From Luteibacter anthropi (lineage in GTDB: Bacteria; Pseudomonadota; Gammaproteobacteria; Xanthomonadales; Rhodanobacteraceae): a stretch of 64,000 nt of DNA. The notes under the pieces are model-generated. The model made no database searches. It was not told the DNA's origin and saw only the letters and a program-made list of their open reading frames with translations. The DNA lies in assembly GCF_011759365.1 (NCBI RefSeq), contig NZ_JAARLZ010000001.1:496001-560000 (forward strand), in the 5' to 3' direction. The position numbers and the translations under genes were made by a program. Positions 7,930-17,908 of the stretch are shown in pieces (the first letter of the stretch is position 1; each line of letters begins with the position of its first letter).

Positions 7930-9203
7930 TACGCCGCCGCTCCCCTCGGCAGGGCGACACGCACCGGGCGTGCCGTTGCGAGCATGAAACCGAGCGTGAG
8001 GAAGAGGTAGACCGAATGCGGCATGGCCCGGTAGAAGACGTTGTCGGTCATGGCGGAAAGGGCATAAACGATGACCAGGGCGAGGCCGCCCGTAGCCAGC
8101 GTGGCCGTCCATTCGTCCGGGCTGTCGACGCGTCTTGCGAAGTGAACGACGGGCAGGACGAACAGCAGCAGAATGATGACCAGCAGCGGAAGGCCTCCGG
8201 CTGCGGCGGCCTCCAGGTATTCGTTGTGGGGGTGGTCGTACTTGGCGATGGTTTCAGAGGCCTCGCCCCGCGCGATGCGGGCCCGCGAATAGACGCCGAA
8301 CTGATCCAGGCCGACGCCGGCGATCGGATGCTCGCTGAAGGCGGCCAGCGCACCCTCCCACATGGCAAGGCGTTCCCGCACCGGACCGGCCGTGTTGTCC
8401 TTGCTGAAGGTGGATATTTCGCCGCTGACTTCGCCGAAGCGGTGAATGACCTTGTGGTCGAGCACGGTCGTGGTACCGGCGACACCCACGGCGAGGATGC
8501 CGATGAAGACCAGCGCGCCACGCCAGTGGCCCGTGCGTCGCACATGAATGGCGATGACGACGAGCAAGGCCGGCACGAAGGCGATCATCGGCCCACGGCT
8601 CTGCGTGAGGATGGCGCCATAGGCGCCCACACCGACGGCGACGGCATGCAGCCAGCGCTCGAGGCGCGACACCTCCGGCTGGATAAGCCGGATGACGGAA
8701 AACAGCACCATGCACAGCGTGACCATGGTGAATTCGATGGCACTCCATTCGCCACCGCTGATGCCGTAGGCACGTTCGACGCCCATGACATGATGTTGCA
8801 CGATGCACGAGCCTCCCAGCACAAGCGTCACCAGGGCGAACAGGTTCCAGATGAGGCGCCAGTCCAGGGGAACGGTGAAGACGGCGGCGATGCCCAGGAA
8901 CAGCAGCGTCTGCGCCGGGAGGTCGAGCTCTCCCCAGCCGAGCTTGTGCCAGGCGATGTTGGCGATGGCGTAGACGAAGCGCAGCAGGCATACCGCGACC
9001 ATGGCCCCGGCCAGCCGGTAGCGAAGACGGGTGTCCGGCCTGCGCACGAGAAACACGATACCGGTCACCAGCAGGCCCAGCAGAAGCAGCGCCTTCGGCT
9101 TGTAGGGTACGGAAACGGCCAGGGGCACGAGGGCGACGAGGGCGCTCAGCAGGACGGTACGCCAGGTGTAACCAGGTTCGGCGGCCGTGGTGGCTGCGGT
9201 CAT
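7929..9203 (-). CDS. O-antigen ligase/polymerase family (WaaL/Wzy_C) membrane protein
   Basis: A 424-residue polytopic protein with about ten to twelve hydrophobic helices. The Wzy_C-type region includes SRGPMIAFVPALLV and a large periplasmic loop ending in PHNEYLEAAAAGGLPLL, the conserved His-containing motif of O-antigen ligases. Family role: transfer of undecaprenyl-linked O-antigen to lipid A-core in the periplasm. I chose the ATG at 9203 because GGAAAG lies eight bases upstream; an in-frame ATG at 9218 and a longer start at 9287 are alternatives. WaaL and Wzy cannot be cleanly separated by eye, so the assignment stays at family level. Confidence 0.75.
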   Translation of the reverse strand: MTAATTAAEPGYTWRTVLLSALVALVPLAVSVPYKPKALLLLGLLVTGIVFLVRRPDTRLRYRLAGAMVAVCLLRFVYAIANIAWHKLGWGELDLPAQTLLFLGIAAVFTVPLDWRLIWNLFALVTLVLGGSCIVQHHVMGVERAYGISGGEWSAIEFTMVTLCMVLFSVIRLIQPEVSRLERWLHAVAVGVGAYGAILTQSRGPMIAFVPALLVVIAIHVRRTGHWRGALVFIGILAVGVAGTTTVLDHKVIHRFGEVSGEISTFSKDNTAGPVRERLAMWEGALAAFSEHPIAGVGLDQFGVYSRARIARGEASETIAKYDHPHNEYLEAAAAGGLPLLVIILLLFVLPVVHFARRVDSPDEWTATLATGGLALVIVYALSAMTDNVFYRAMPHSVYLFLTLGFMLATARPVRVALPRGAAA

Positions 9204-9345
9204 GCGTGTTCTTTCCATCAACGCCCGTCGGGAAAACCGCGGCCACGTGAATGCAGGCAGCCGTACGGTGCCGCCGGAGCCCGGCATGCGGGTCGATGTT
9301 ACATCACCGGCCTGTCGCTTCGGATGACCATGCCGCTGATCTCGT

Positions 9346-10656
9346 TCAGTTGGCGCTCTTTTCCAGGAGGGCGTAATACATTCCGTCGAGGTCCCCGTCG
9401 CCTGGCAACACCTGCCAGCCGATGGCGGCCGGCTGGCCGGCGGGAAGGGCGACGGCTAGCACCGCTGCATCCGCGTGGTTGCGGAGAAAGGCTTCGATCA
9501 CCCCTTCGTTTTCACATCGAAGGATTGAGCAGGTGACATAAAGCAGGCGACCGCCCGGGGCGAGCGTCTTCCAGCACGCTGCGAGGATGCGGGACTGTTG
9601 CGCCACGAGGGCGGCGATGTCCGCCTCCCTGCGGTGAAGACGGACATCCGGCCGGCGCCGGATGACTCCCGTCGCCGAGCAGGGAGCGTCAATCATGATC
9701 CTGTCGAAGGGCTGGTCGTCCCACCATGCACTCGTATCGCCTGCGTCGCCCACGACGACCTCGGCATGCAGGCCCAGCCGGTCGAGGTTCTGGCGGATGC
9801 GCGGCGCGCGACGGGCATCGGCTTCCACGGCGAGCAGATGGACATCGGCTCGCTCAAGTGCGTGGCACGCCTTGCCGCCCGGGGCGGCGCAGGCATCCAG
9901 CACGCGCTGGCCGTTCGTGAGGGCAAGCAGGTCGGCAGGTACCTGTGCCGCGCCATCCTGTACGGCGAAACGACCTTCGGCAAAGCCCGGCAAGCGGGTG
10001 ACGTCGGTGCTGTGCGGAAGGACGAGGCCGTCGGCAAGCCAGGGATGAAGTTCGACCTGCTGTCCCGCGGCACGCAGTTCGTCGGCGACGACGGCCCGCT
10101 CGGCACGCCGGCGATTCACGCGCAGCATGAGTGGCGGCTCGCGATTGGCCGCCGTCAGCACGTCGTCGGTCTGGTCGGGCCAGTCGCGGGCGATCGCGGC
10201 AGCCAGCCAGGCGGGGTGGGCGTGCCGGGTAGCGGGTTCTGCATCCAGGGCGGTAAGCAGGGTCTGGCGCTCGCGCAGCCATCGACGCAGTACGGCATTG
10301 GTGAGGCCGGCCAGCCGCGGGCGACGCAGTTCGCGCACGGCTTCCACGGTGGCCGCAACGGCGGCGTATTCGGCCAGTTCGAGGATTTCCAGCTGGACCA
10401 GCGCCGTGACCAGCAGGGCGTGGATCACCGGTTCGTTGCGACGGATCGGCTTGTCCAGCAGGCGATCAAGTGCCGCGTCGAAGCGAGGCCACCAGCGGGC
10501 GCCTTCGTTGAGCAGTGCGGTGAGCAGGGCGCGGTCGCGTGCGTCGGGCAACCGGGGCAGCGCGCGGTCGGCCACTTCGCGCAGGGAGTGCCCGGACAGG
10601 GCGATATCCGCCAGCGCCTGTGCCGCCAGCGCGCGAACGGAAGGAGCCTTGCTCAC
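9346..10656 (-). CDS. rsmB: 16S rRNA (cytosine-967-C5)-methyltransferase
   Basis: A 436-residue RsmB. Residues 1 to about 145 are the NusB-like RNA-binding domain ([19 protein letters not shown] at the start). The Rossmann methyltransferase domain follows, with the SAM motif [14 protein letters not shown], then [14 protein letters not shown] and the catalytic TCSIL cysteine motif. It methylates C967 of 16S rRNA in naked rRNA or early 30S particles. Its ATG overlaps the fmt stop codon (ATGA), so the order def, fmt, rsmB is one leftward operon, the classic arrangement in Proteobacteria. Confidence 0.95.
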   Translation of the reverse strand: MSKAPSVRALAAQALADIALSGHSLREVADRALPRLPDARDRALLTALLNEGARWWPRFDAALDRLLDKPIRRNEPVIHALLVTALVQLEILELAEYAAVAATVEAVRELRRPRLAGLTNAVLRRWLRERQTLLTALDAEPATRHAHPAWLAAAIARDWPDQTDDVLTAANREPPLMLRVNRRRAERAVVADELRAAGQQVELHPWLADGLVLPHSTDVTRLPGFAEGRFAVQDGAAQVPADLLALTNGQRVLDACAAPGGKACHALERADVHLLAVEADARRAPRIRQNLDRLGLHAEVVVGDAGDTSAWWDDQPFDRIMIDAPCSATGVIRRRPDVRLHRREADIAALVAQQSRILAACWKTLAPGGRLLYVTCSILRCENEGVIEAFLRNHADAAVLAVALPAGQPAAIGWQVLPGDGDLDGMYYALLEKSAN

Positions 10657-11597
10657 GAAGCGGCCTTCCGCAGCTCCGGGCGAGCGTTGAGGTAATCGGC
10701 TGCACCGATGCGGCGTCCGCCGTCACGCTGTACGGCCAGCAGGCGCAGGGCGCCAGCGCCACAGGCGATATCGATGCCCTCGCGCGACGAGGCGATCACT
10801 TCGCCTGGCGTGGCATGGCCTTCGGCTGCGATGGCGCGGGCCGACCAGATGCGCAGGCGCTCGCCGGCCACTTCGGCTTCGGCGACCGGCCAGGGGTCGA
10901 AGGCGCGGACCTTGCGCTCCAGTTCAATGGCCGGCCGGGTGAAATCGAGCTTCGCCTCGGTCTTGTCGAGTTTGTGGGCGTATTCGACACCCTCCCCGGC
11001 CTGCGTGCGCGGCACCAGCGTCTCACCGTCCATCGTGCGACGCAGGCCCTCGGCAAGAGCTTCGGCACCCAGGGCGGACAACCGGTCGTGCAGGCTGCCG
11101 CCGGTTTCGTCGGCGGCGATGGGCGTGCGCCGTTCGACCAGTACCGGGCCGGTGTCGAGGCCGGCTTCCATCTGCATGAGATCGACGCCGCTCTCGGCAT
11201 CGCCCGCCAGGATCGCGCGCTGGATCGGCGCCGCACCGCGCCAGCGGGGCAGCAGGGAGGCGTGTACGTTCCAGCAGCCCAGGCGCGGGATGGCCAGCAC
11301 CTTGCGCGGCAGGATCAGCCCGTAGGCCACCACGACCATGAGGTCGGGGGCGTAGGAGGCCAGCTGGTCACGGTCGGCCGAGGCCTTGAAGGATTCTGGC
11401 TGTTCCACGGGGATGCCGGCGGCGAGCGCGGCTTCCTTTACCGGACTGGCCGCCAGCTTGCGGCCTCGCCCCGCAGGGCGGTCGGGCTGCGTGTAGACGG
11501 CCACGACCTCGGCGCCAGCGGCGCGGCAGGCTTCGAGGCAGGGCACGGCAAAGTCGGGTGTTCCGGCGAACACCACGCGCAGGGGACGAAGGCCCAT
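10653..11597 (-). CDS. fmt: Methionyl-tRNA formyltransferase
   Basis: A 314-residue Fmt, the usual size. It transfers the formyl group of 10-formyl-tetrahydrofolate to initiator Met-tRNA. The formyltransferase domain (about 1-205) shows [12 protein letters not shown], the folate/active-site stretch [19 protein letters not shown] with catalytic Asn-His neighbourhood, and [17 protein letters not shown]. The C-terminal OB-like domain (about 210-314) binds tRNA. It starts two bases after def ends and overlaps rsmB by four bases, so translation initiation functions are co-expressed. Confidence 0.96.
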   Translation of the reverse strand: MGLRPLRVVFAGTPDFAVPCLEACRAAGAEVVAVYTQPDRPAGRGRKLAASPVKEAALAAGIPVEQPESFKASADRDQLASYAPDLMVVVAYGLILPRKVLAIPRLGCWNVHASLLPRWRGAAPIQRAILAGDAESGVDLMQMEAGLDTGPVLVERRTPIAADETGGSLHDRLSALGAEALAEGLRRTMDGETLVPRTQAGEGVEYAHKLDKTEAKLDFTRPAIELERKVRAFDPWPVAEAEVAGERLRIWSARAIAAEGHATPGEVIASSREGIDIACGAGALRLLAVQRDGGRRIGAADYLNARPELRKAAS

Positions 11598-11599
11598 GC

Positions 11600-12103
11600 T
11601 CAGGCGCTGGCCTTGCGCTGTTTTTCCATCCGCTTCAGCAGCATGCCGCGCTTGAGCGGGGAGAGGTAATCGACGAAGACCTTACCGGCCAGGTGGTCCA
11701 TCTCGTGCTGGATGCATACGGCCAGCGGACCTTCGGCCTCGACCACGATCTCATTGCCGTTCACGTCGTTCGCCCTGACCTTCACCTTGAGGGCGCGCGT
11801 CACGTCGGCATAGATGCCGGGGAACGACAGGCAGCCCTCCTGGTAGACCTGCTGGCCGTCCTTTTCGAGGATCTCGGGATTGATGAGTGCCAGGGCTTCG
11901 CTGCGGTCGTCGCTCATGTCGGCTACCAGTACGCGCTGGTGCACGTTGACCTGGGTGGCGGCGAGACCGACGCCGTTGGCGGCATACATGGTTTCGTACA
12001 TGTCGGCGACGAACTGCTTCAGCGCATCGTCGAACGTGGTGACCGGCGCGGCCTTGGTACGCAGGCGCGGATCGGGGAATTCCAGGATGGTGAGGGTGGA
12101 CAC
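11600..12103 (-). CDS. def: Peptide deformylase
   Basis: A 167-residue PDF with all three signature motifs: [10 protein letters not shown] (motif 1), EGCLSFPG (motif 2, metal-binding Cys) and [12 protein letters not shown] (motif 3, HExxH). It removes the N-formyl group from nascent proteins using Fe2+ or Zn2+. Length and start ([18 protein letters not shown]) match the family. It is the first gene of the def-fmt-rsmB leftward operon, diverging from the LysM gene; the 205 bp between them should contain both promoters. Confidence 0.97.
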   Translation of the reverse strand: MSTLTILEFPDPRLRTKAAPVTTFDDALKQFVADMYETMYAANGVGLAATQVNVHQRVLVADMSDDRSEALALINPEILEKDGQQVYQEGCLSFPGIYADVTRALKVKVRANDVNGNEIVVEAEGPLAVCIQHEMDHLAGKVFVDYLSPLKRGMLLKRMEKQRKASA

Positions 12104-12308
12104 GGTGTCACCTTGATCGTTGCGTGGCCCACTGCGGCGCCCTTGGCCTGCAAAATGCGGGCAAGTCGGCGAAATCCAAGCAGATGGACCTTGTAGGATG
12201 GCCGCCTATTCTACGCGTGAGCGGCAGGCCGGGCGAGCGGCCTGCGTAGTGCGCGCGTGGTCGATTCAGCTAAACTCGCCACAGCACCGGGGAGGGGGAA
12301 ATCCCACC

Positions 12309-13463
12309 ATGATCAAGAAGTTCGCCATGCTGCTGGGCGGCATGTTTTTTACCGTGGCCGTCTACGCGGCCGCATCCCAGCTGCGCCCCGGGCATCCCGA
12401 TACCTACACGGTCCGCAAGGGCGACACGTTGTGGGCCATTTCGGCGAAGTTCCTGAGTAAGCCATGGCTTTGGCCTGAAATCTGGCAGGCCAATCCGCAG
12501 GTGGGCAACCCGCACCTGATCTATCCCGGCGACGTGCTGAACCTGTCCCTCGATGGCACGAATACGCCGCGCATCAGCCTGGAGCCACGTGTGCGCCCGG
12601 AGGGAGAGCCCATTTCGGCCATTCCCCTGGCGAATCTGCGTACCTTCCTCAAGGAACTGAGGGTCATGAGTGCCGACTCAGTCAAGCGCGCGCCCTACTT
12701 GGTGGGCTTCGAGGAAAACCGCCTGCGCGCCGCGCCCGGCAACAAGATGTATGCCCGCAAGCTCGACTCGGCACAGCCGGGCCAGCGCTGGGCCATCGTC
12801 CGCCCCACCCAGCGTTTCCGCCAGCACGAGGGGCAGGGCCATGTGGATGAACTGACCCGGCCTGGCCAGGGTTCCTTCGTCGCCGACGAACTGGACGACG
12901 ATGTCACGGCCTATCCCTCGCCCTGGATGGAAGACACCATCCACGATACCCACTGGGGCACCGGCCAGGATCGTGGCGTGGAAGTCTCGGTGATCGGTAC
13001 GGCCGAAGTGATCGCGACCAAGGGTGACGTGGCCAGCCTGGTACTGGTGGATTCGACGCTCGAAGTCCGCAAGGGCGACCGCCTGATGCCGGTCGACGAC
13101 AAGCCTTACGACCCGTATTTCTACCCGCATGCGCCGAAATCGATGCCGGCCGATCCGCGTGTGATCGCCTTCAGCGACGCCAAGAATGCCGTCGGCGCCA
13201 TGCAGGTCGTAGCCATTTCGGCTGGTTCGGCCGACGGCGTCGACAACGGTACGACCTTCACCATCATGGCGCAGGGTGACAGCATCGCCGACGACGTGGG
13301 GGGCAACACCTATCGGCGCGACAGCTCGCCGTCGGTCCAGTTGCCCGACGAGTTTGCCGGGCACCTGATGGTCTTCCGCACCTTCGACCATGTCAGCTAC
13401 GCCCTGGTGATGGACTCGCTCCGCCCGGTTCATCGTGGCGACCGCCTGTCGCTTCCAGAGTGA
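12309..13463 (+). CDS. Exported LysM-domain peptidoglycan-binding protein
   Basis: A 384-residue protein beginning MIKKFAMLLGGMFFTVAVYA, a signal peptide cleaved after about residue 24. A LysM domain (about 35-83: YTVRKGDTLWAISAKFL...) binds peptidoglycan N-acetylglucosamine chains; the rest has no domain I recognise. GGAGGGGG lies ten bases upstream of the ATG. The position between def and dprA is conserved in Gammaproteobacteria, where this protein is annotated only as a LysM protein (YgaU/YcfS-like names are not warranted). Periplasmic location is inferred. Enzymatic activity is not evident. Confidence 0.85.
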   Translation: MIKKFAMLLGGMFFTVAVYAAASQLRPGHPDTYTVRKGDTLWAISAKFLSKPWLWPEIWQANPQVGNPHLIYPGDVLNLSLDGTNTPRISLEPRVRPEGEPISAIPLANLRTFLKELRVMSADSVKRAPYLVGFEENRLRAAPGNKMYARKLDSAQPGQRWAIVRPTQRFRQHEGQGHVDELTRPGQGSFVADELDDDVTAYPSPWMEDTIHDTHWGTGQDRGVEVSVIGTAEVIATKGDVASLVLVDSTLEVRKGDRLMPVDDKPYDPYFYPHAPKSMPADPRVIAFSDAKNAVGAMQVVAISAGSADGVDNGTTFTIMAQGDSIADDVGGNTYRRDSSPSVQLPDEFAGHLMVFRTFDHVSYALVMDSLRPVHRGDRLSLPE

Positions 13464-13571
13464 AGCGCTTCGCCTGCGGGCAAGGCTGACCCGTTGCGCC
13501 GGCCTTGCGCCAGTCCCGTGGCGGCTGGCGCGGGTGCCCCGGGTGGCCCCGGGCTCGCCTAGACTGGCCGG

Positions 13572-14705
13572 ATGACCGATTCCACCGATCTCCGCGACTG
13601 GCTCGTTTTGCTGCGTACCCCGGGGCTGAGTGCCCGCCGCCTGCGTGAAGGCCTTGTCGTACGCGGCGGGGCACGTCCGCTGCTGGCCTGGCTGCAACGG
13701 CACGAAGAAGCCCTCGACGAAGACGGGCGCCGCTGGCTCGCCCATCCCGACGAAGCGACCCTGGAAGCCGACCTGGCGTGGATCGAGGGAGCCGGCCACC
13801 GCCTGCTCCGCTGCATCGACGAGGACTTCCCGCCCCAACTGGAAGCCATGCCCGATCCCCCGGCAGCGCTGTTCGTGAAGGGCGATGCCTCGCTGCTGCT
13901 GCACCCCCAGGTGGCCATCGTAGGCGCCCGGCAGGCGCAGGCTCCCGGACTGGCCAACGCCGCCCGGTTTGCGAGCGAGCTGGCAAGCGGCGGCCTGCTG
14001 GTGACCAGTGGCCTGGCCGACGGCGTGGACGGGGCGGCGCATGCGGCGGCACTGGACGCAGGCCAGCCCACCATCGCGGTGATCGGCACCGGGCCCGACC
14101 GGGTCTACCCGCGCAAGCACCATGCCCTGGCCCGACGTATCGCGGAGCAGGGTGCCATCGTCAGCGAATATCCGCCCGGCACGCATGCCCAGGCGTTTCA
14201 CTTCCCGCAGCGCAATCGCATCATCGCCGGCCTGTCGCTGGGCGTGCTGGTGATCGAGGCGGGGGTAAAGTCCGGCTCCCTCATCACCGCCCGACAGGCG
14301 GGGGAGCAGGGCCGGGAGGTGTTCGCCCTGCCAGGTTCCATTCACAACCGGCTGGCCGAGGGCTGCCATGCCCTGATCGCCGACGGGGCGAGGCTGGTCC
14401 AGCGTCCCGATGAGATTCTGGCGGCACTGGCACCGGCCGCCATGGAGCTGGGCGCCGAGCTGCGCCGCCGGCTCGATCCCCCGGCCGCGGGGGCGCCAAA
14501 GGCCCGGAAAGGGCCGTTCGACTGGCGCCAGGATGAGGAATATCGCCGCCTCCTCGACGCCATGGGTTACGATCCCGCTTCTTTGGACACCCTGGTGGGC
14601 GTCACCGGTCTATCCCCCGGAGCCCTCTCCTCGATGCTGCTGATGCTGGAGCTCGAAGGCGAGATCGCTACGTTGCCCGGGAACCGCTACCAGCGCGTCG
14701 TCTGA
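13572..14705 (+). CDS. dprA: DNA-processing protein DprA (Smf)
   Basis: A 377-residue DprA. It loads RecA onto incoming single-stranded DNA during natural transformation. The N-terminal SAM-like/HhH region precedes the Rossmann core (about 110-285) with VGARQAQAPG, SGLADGVDGAAHAAAL, VIGTGPDRVYP and FPQRNRIIAGLS. A C-terminal winged-helix DML1-like domain covers about 315-377. Together with comM at 57.6 kb this hints at competence. In many relatives smg lies between dprA and topA; here the gap is only 104 bp and contains no gene. Confidence 0.94.
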   Translation: MTDSTDLRDWLVLLRTPGLSARRLREGLVVRGGARPLLAWLQRHEEALDEDGRRWLAHPDEATLEADLAWIEGAGHRLLRCIDEDFPPQLEAMPDPPAALFVKGDASLLLHPQVAIVGARQAQAPGLANAARFASELASGGLLVTSGLADGVDGAAHAAALDAGQPTIAVIGTGPDRVYPRKHHALARRIAEQGAIVSEYPPGTHAQAFHFPQRNRIIAGLSLGVLVIEAGVKSGSLITARQAGEQGREVFALPGSIHNRLAEGCHALIADGARLVQRPDEILAALAPAAMELGAELRRRLDPPAAGAPKARKGPFDWRQDEEYRRLLDAMGYDPASLDTLVGVTGLSPGALSSMLLMLELEGEIATLPGNRYQRVV

Positions 14706-14809
14706 TCGCCACGGCTTGACAGCCATCCCGGCGATATGTTTCCAACTAAATATATACACACGCTAGGGTCCACTCTGGTCCCTGGCGATATTCCGGAATC
14801 GATCAGCGC

Positions 14810-17323
14810 ATGGCAAAGAACCTCCTCATCGTCGAATCGCCCGCCAAGGCCAAGACGATCAACAAGTATCTGGGCACGGATTTCCAGGTGCTGGCGTCGT
14901 ACGGTCACGTCCGTGACCTGCGGCCGAAGGAGGGCGCGGTCGATCCTGACCACGGCTTCGCGATGGCCTACGAGGTCATCGACCGCAACGAGAAGCACGT
15001 GGATGCCATCGCCAAGGCGGCCAGCAAGGCCACCAGCATCTACCTCGCGACCGACTTGGATCGCGAAGGCGAGGCCATCTCCTGGCACATCAGCGAGATC
15101 CTGAGGGAGCGCGGCCTGCTCGAGGGCAAGGATGTCCAGCGCGTGGTGTTCAGCGAGATCACGCCCAAGGCCATCAAGGAGGCCGTGGCCAACCCGCGCA
15201 AGCTGTCCCACGACCTCGTGGATGCCCAGCAGGCCCGCCGCGCCCTCGACTACCTGGTGGGCTTCAACCTGTCCCCGGTGCTCTGGCGCAAGGTGCAGCG
15301 CGGCCTGTCGGCCGGTCGCGTGCAGTCTCCGGCCCTGCGCATGATCGTCGAGCGCGAACTGGAGATCGAAGCCTTCAAGGCCCGCGAGTACTGGACGATC
15401 CAGGCCAGCCTCACCCACCAGGACGGCGCCTTCGAGGCCCGCCTGGTCAAGCTGCACGGCAAGAAGTTCGAGCAGTTCGACCTCACCAACGAAACCGACG
15501 CCCTGGCCGCTCGCTCTGCCCTGGAGAAGGCAGCCGGTGGCCGCTTCACCGTGGGCGAGGTCACCAGCCGCGAGCGCAAGCGCCGCCCGGCGCCGCCGTT
15601 CACCACATCCACGTTGCAGCAAGAGGCCGCCCGCAAGCTCGGCTTCTCCACCAGCCGCACGATGCGCGTGGCCCAGGGCCTGTACGAGGGCGTGTCCCTC
15701 GGCAGCGAGGGCAACGTGGGTCTCATCACCTACATGCGTACCGACTCGGTGGCACTGTCGGACGATGCCGTGGCCGAGCTGCGCGACCTGATCGGGCGCG
15801 AATACGGCAAGACCGCCTTGCCGGACGCCGTGCAGGTCTACAAGTCGAAGTCCAAGAATGCACAGGAAGCCCATGAGGCGGTGCGTCCGACCTCGGCCAT
15901 GCGCATTCCGCGCAGCGTCGCCTCGTTCCTCAACGACGACCAGCGCAAGCTTTACGAGCTGATCTGGAAGCGCACGGTCGCCTGCCAGATGGTCCACGCC
16001 ACGCTCAACACCGTGTCGGTGGAGTTCCCGGTCGACGACTCGGCCTTCCGCGCCACCGGCACCACCGTCATCGACCCGGGCTTCCTGGCCGTCTACGAAG
16101 AGGGGCGCGACCAGAAGGGCGAGGACGACGAAGAACAGCGTCGCCTGCCGCGCCTGACCCAGGGCGATGTCGTGCCGGTATCAGCCATCGCCGCCGACCA
16201 GCACTTCACCGAGCCGCCGCCGCGCTATTCCGAAGCCAGCCTCGTGAAGGCGCTCGAGGAATACGGCATTGGCCGCCCGTCCACGTATGCCAGCATCATC
16301 CAGGTGCTGCTGAGCCGCGAGTACGTGTTGCTCGACAGCCGTCGGTTCAAGCCCACCGACGTGGGTCGTGCCGTGAGCCAGTTCCTTTCGGGCCACTTCA
16401 CGCAGTACGTCGACTACGACTTCACCGCCCGCCTCGAAGACGAGCTCGATGCAGTGAGCCGTGGCGAAGAGCAGTGGGTGCCGTTGCTGGAGCGCTTCTG
16501 GCAGCCGTTCAAGACACTGGTGGACGACAAGACCGAAAGCGTGGATCGCAGCGAGGCCACGGGCGCGCGTGAACTGGGCGCGGATCCCAAGTCCGGCAAG
16601 CCGGTGTCGGTGCGCCTGGGCCGCTACGGCGCCTATGCGCAGATCGGCAGCAAGGACGACGAGGACAAACCCACCTACGCCAGCCTGCGCCCCGGCCAGA
16701 GCATGCACACGATCACGCTCGACGAGGCCATGGAGCTGTTCAAGCTGCCGCGCAACCTCGGTCAGGCGGAAAACGGAGAGGACGTCACCGTCGGCATCGG
16801 CCGCTTCGGACCCTTCGTGAAGCAGGGCAGCACCTATGCCTCGCTCAAGCCGGAAGACGATCCGTACACCATCGAACTGCCGCGCGCGACGCAGCTGGTG
16901 CAGGAAAAGCTCGAGGCCATCGCCAATCGCATCATCCTGGACTTCGGCAACGACGTTCAGGTGTTGAACGGCCGCTATGGCCCGTACATCACCGACGGCG
17001 AGAAGAATGCGCGCATCCCGAAGGATCGCGATCCGAAGACGCTCACCGAAACCGAATGCCTGGAACTGCTGGCGGCCGCTCCGGTGAAGAAGCCGCGTGG
17101 CGGCAAGGCCACGAAGAAGTCGGCCAGCAAGAAAGCGGCAGCGAAGAAGGCGCCGGCGGCGAAAAAGGCTGCGGTGAAGAAGACGGCGACCAAGAAGGCC
17201 GCAACCAAGAAAACGGCCACCAAAAAGACGGCCACGAAGAAAACTGCGGCCAAAAAGACGGCGGTAAAGAAGGCTGCGACGAAGAAGGCCTCCACGAAGG
17301 CGGCCACTCCGGCGGCCGAGTGA
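14810..17323 (+). CDS. topA: DNA topoisomerase I with Lys/Ala-rich tail
   Basis: An 837-residue type IA topoisomerase that relaxes negative supercoils. The TOPRIM domain opens at residue 3 (NLLIVESPAKAKTINKYL) with the TDLDREGE acid motif, and the active-site tyrosine is Tyr308 in GLITYMRTDS. The C-terminal part has topo I repeats (GRFGPFVKQG, NGRYGPYI) rather than the tetracysteine zinc fingers of the E. coli enzyme. Residues from about 757 form a histone-H1-like tail of repeated KKTATK/KKAA units with no acidic residue until the last Glu. The upstream 14711-14760 is AT-rich with a TTGACA box at 14716, a likely promoter. Confidence 0.96.
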   Translation: MAKNLLIVESPAKAKTINKYLGTDFQVLASYGHVRDLRPKEGAVDPDHGFAMAYEVIDRNEKHVDAIAKAASKATSIYLATDLDREGEAISWHISEILRERGLLEGKDVQRVVFSEITPKAIKEAVANPRKLSHDLVDAQQARRALDYLVGFNLSPVLWRKVQRGLSAGRVQSPALRMIVERELEIEAFKAREYWTIQASLTHQDGAFEARLVKLHGKKFEQFDLTNETDALAARSALEKAAGGRFTVGEVTSRERKRRPAPPFTTSTLQQEAARKLGFSTSRTMRVAQGLYEGVSLGSEGNVGLITYMRTDSVALSDDAVAELRDLIGREYGKTALPDAVQVYKSKSKNAQEAHEAVRPTSAMRIPRSVASFLNDDQRKLYELIWKRTVACQMVHATLNTVSVEFPVDDSAFRATGTTVIDPGFLAVYEEGRDQKGEDDEEQRRLPRLTQGDVVPVSAIAADQHFTEPPPRYSEASLVKALEEYGIGRPSTYASIIQVLLSREYVLLDSRRFKPTDVGRAVSQFLSGHFTQYVDYDFTARLEDELDAVSRGEEQWVPLLERFWQPFKTLVDDKTESVDRSEATGARELGADPKSGKPVSVRLGRYGAYAQIGSKDDEDKPTYASLRPGQSMHTITLDEAMELFKLPRNLGQAENGEDVTVGIGRFGPFVKQGSTYASLKPEDDPYTIELPRATQLVQEKLEAIANRIILDFGNDVQVLNGRYGPYITDGEKNARIPKDRDPKTLTETECLELLAAAPVKKPRGGKATKKSASKKAAAKKAPAAKKAAVKKTATKKAATKKTATKKTATKKTAAKKTAVKKAATKKASTKAATPAAE

Positions 17324-17324
17324 C

Positions 17325-17894
17325 ATGTGTCGCTTTGATCGTTCCTCCGTCGGCGATGCGGCCGTCTTCCTTCGCGAAGGCGGCGTGCTGGCCTATCCCA
17401 CCGAGGCCGTGTTCGGCCTTGGCTGCGATCCGCACGACGAGGCGGCACTGAATCGCCTGTTCGCGCTGAAGGAGCGCCCGCCCACCCAGGGTGTGTTGCT
17501 CATCGCCGCCGACTTCGAGCAGGTGCGGCCGTACATCGACTTCGGCCGGGTATCCGATAAGGTGCTGGCGCAGGTACGGGCGTCATGGCCCGGTCCCAAT
17601 ACCTGGATATTCCCGCGCAGCGCCCACGTTCCTGCCTGGGTGGCTGGTGCGCACGATGGCATTGCCCTGCGGGTGACGTCCCACGAGCCCGCTGCGGCGC
17701 TTTGCCAGGCCTTTGGCGGGGCGCTGGTGTCCACCAGCGCCAATCCCCATGGACAGCCGCCCGCGCGCGATGTGGCGACGCTGGAACGGTATTTCGGCGA
17801 ACGGCTGGAAGCGGCGCTCGACGCGCCGCTGGGCGGCCTGGATCGCCCCAGCACCATCCGCGACGCCCTGAGCGGGGCTATGATCCGCACCTGA
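17325..17894 (+). CDS. tsaC: Threonylcarbamoyl-AMP synthase
   Basis: A 189-residue TsaC/YrdC family enzyme that makes L-threonylcarbamoyladenylate from threonine, bicarbonate and ATP, for t6A37 modification of ANN-decoding tRNAs. Motifs: GGVLAYPTEAVFGLGCDP (substrate-binding KxR region), LKERPPTQGVLLI, WPGPNTWIF and the STSANPHGQP loop. It begins one base after the topA stop codon, so it is probably transcribed with topA. The length equals the short single-domain TsaC rather than Sua5. Confidence 0.95.
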   Translation: MCRFDRSSVGDAAVFLREGGVLAYPTEAVFGLGCDPHDEAALNRLFALKERPPTQGVLLIAADFEQVRPYIDFGRVSDKVLAQVRASWPGPNTWIFPRSAHVPAWVAGAHDGIALRVTSHEPAAALCQAFGGALVSTSANPHGQPPARDVATLERYFGERLEAALDAPLGGLDRPSTIRDALSGAMIRT

Positions 17895-17908
17895 GGGGGA
17901 GGGCGCCA

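Noticed and set aside
8016-9536. A 506-codon plus-strand frame opposite the O-antigen ligase
   Set aside because: The sequence is rich in Gln/Asp/His, without a fold signal, and mirrors the codon pattern of the membrane protein on the other strand.
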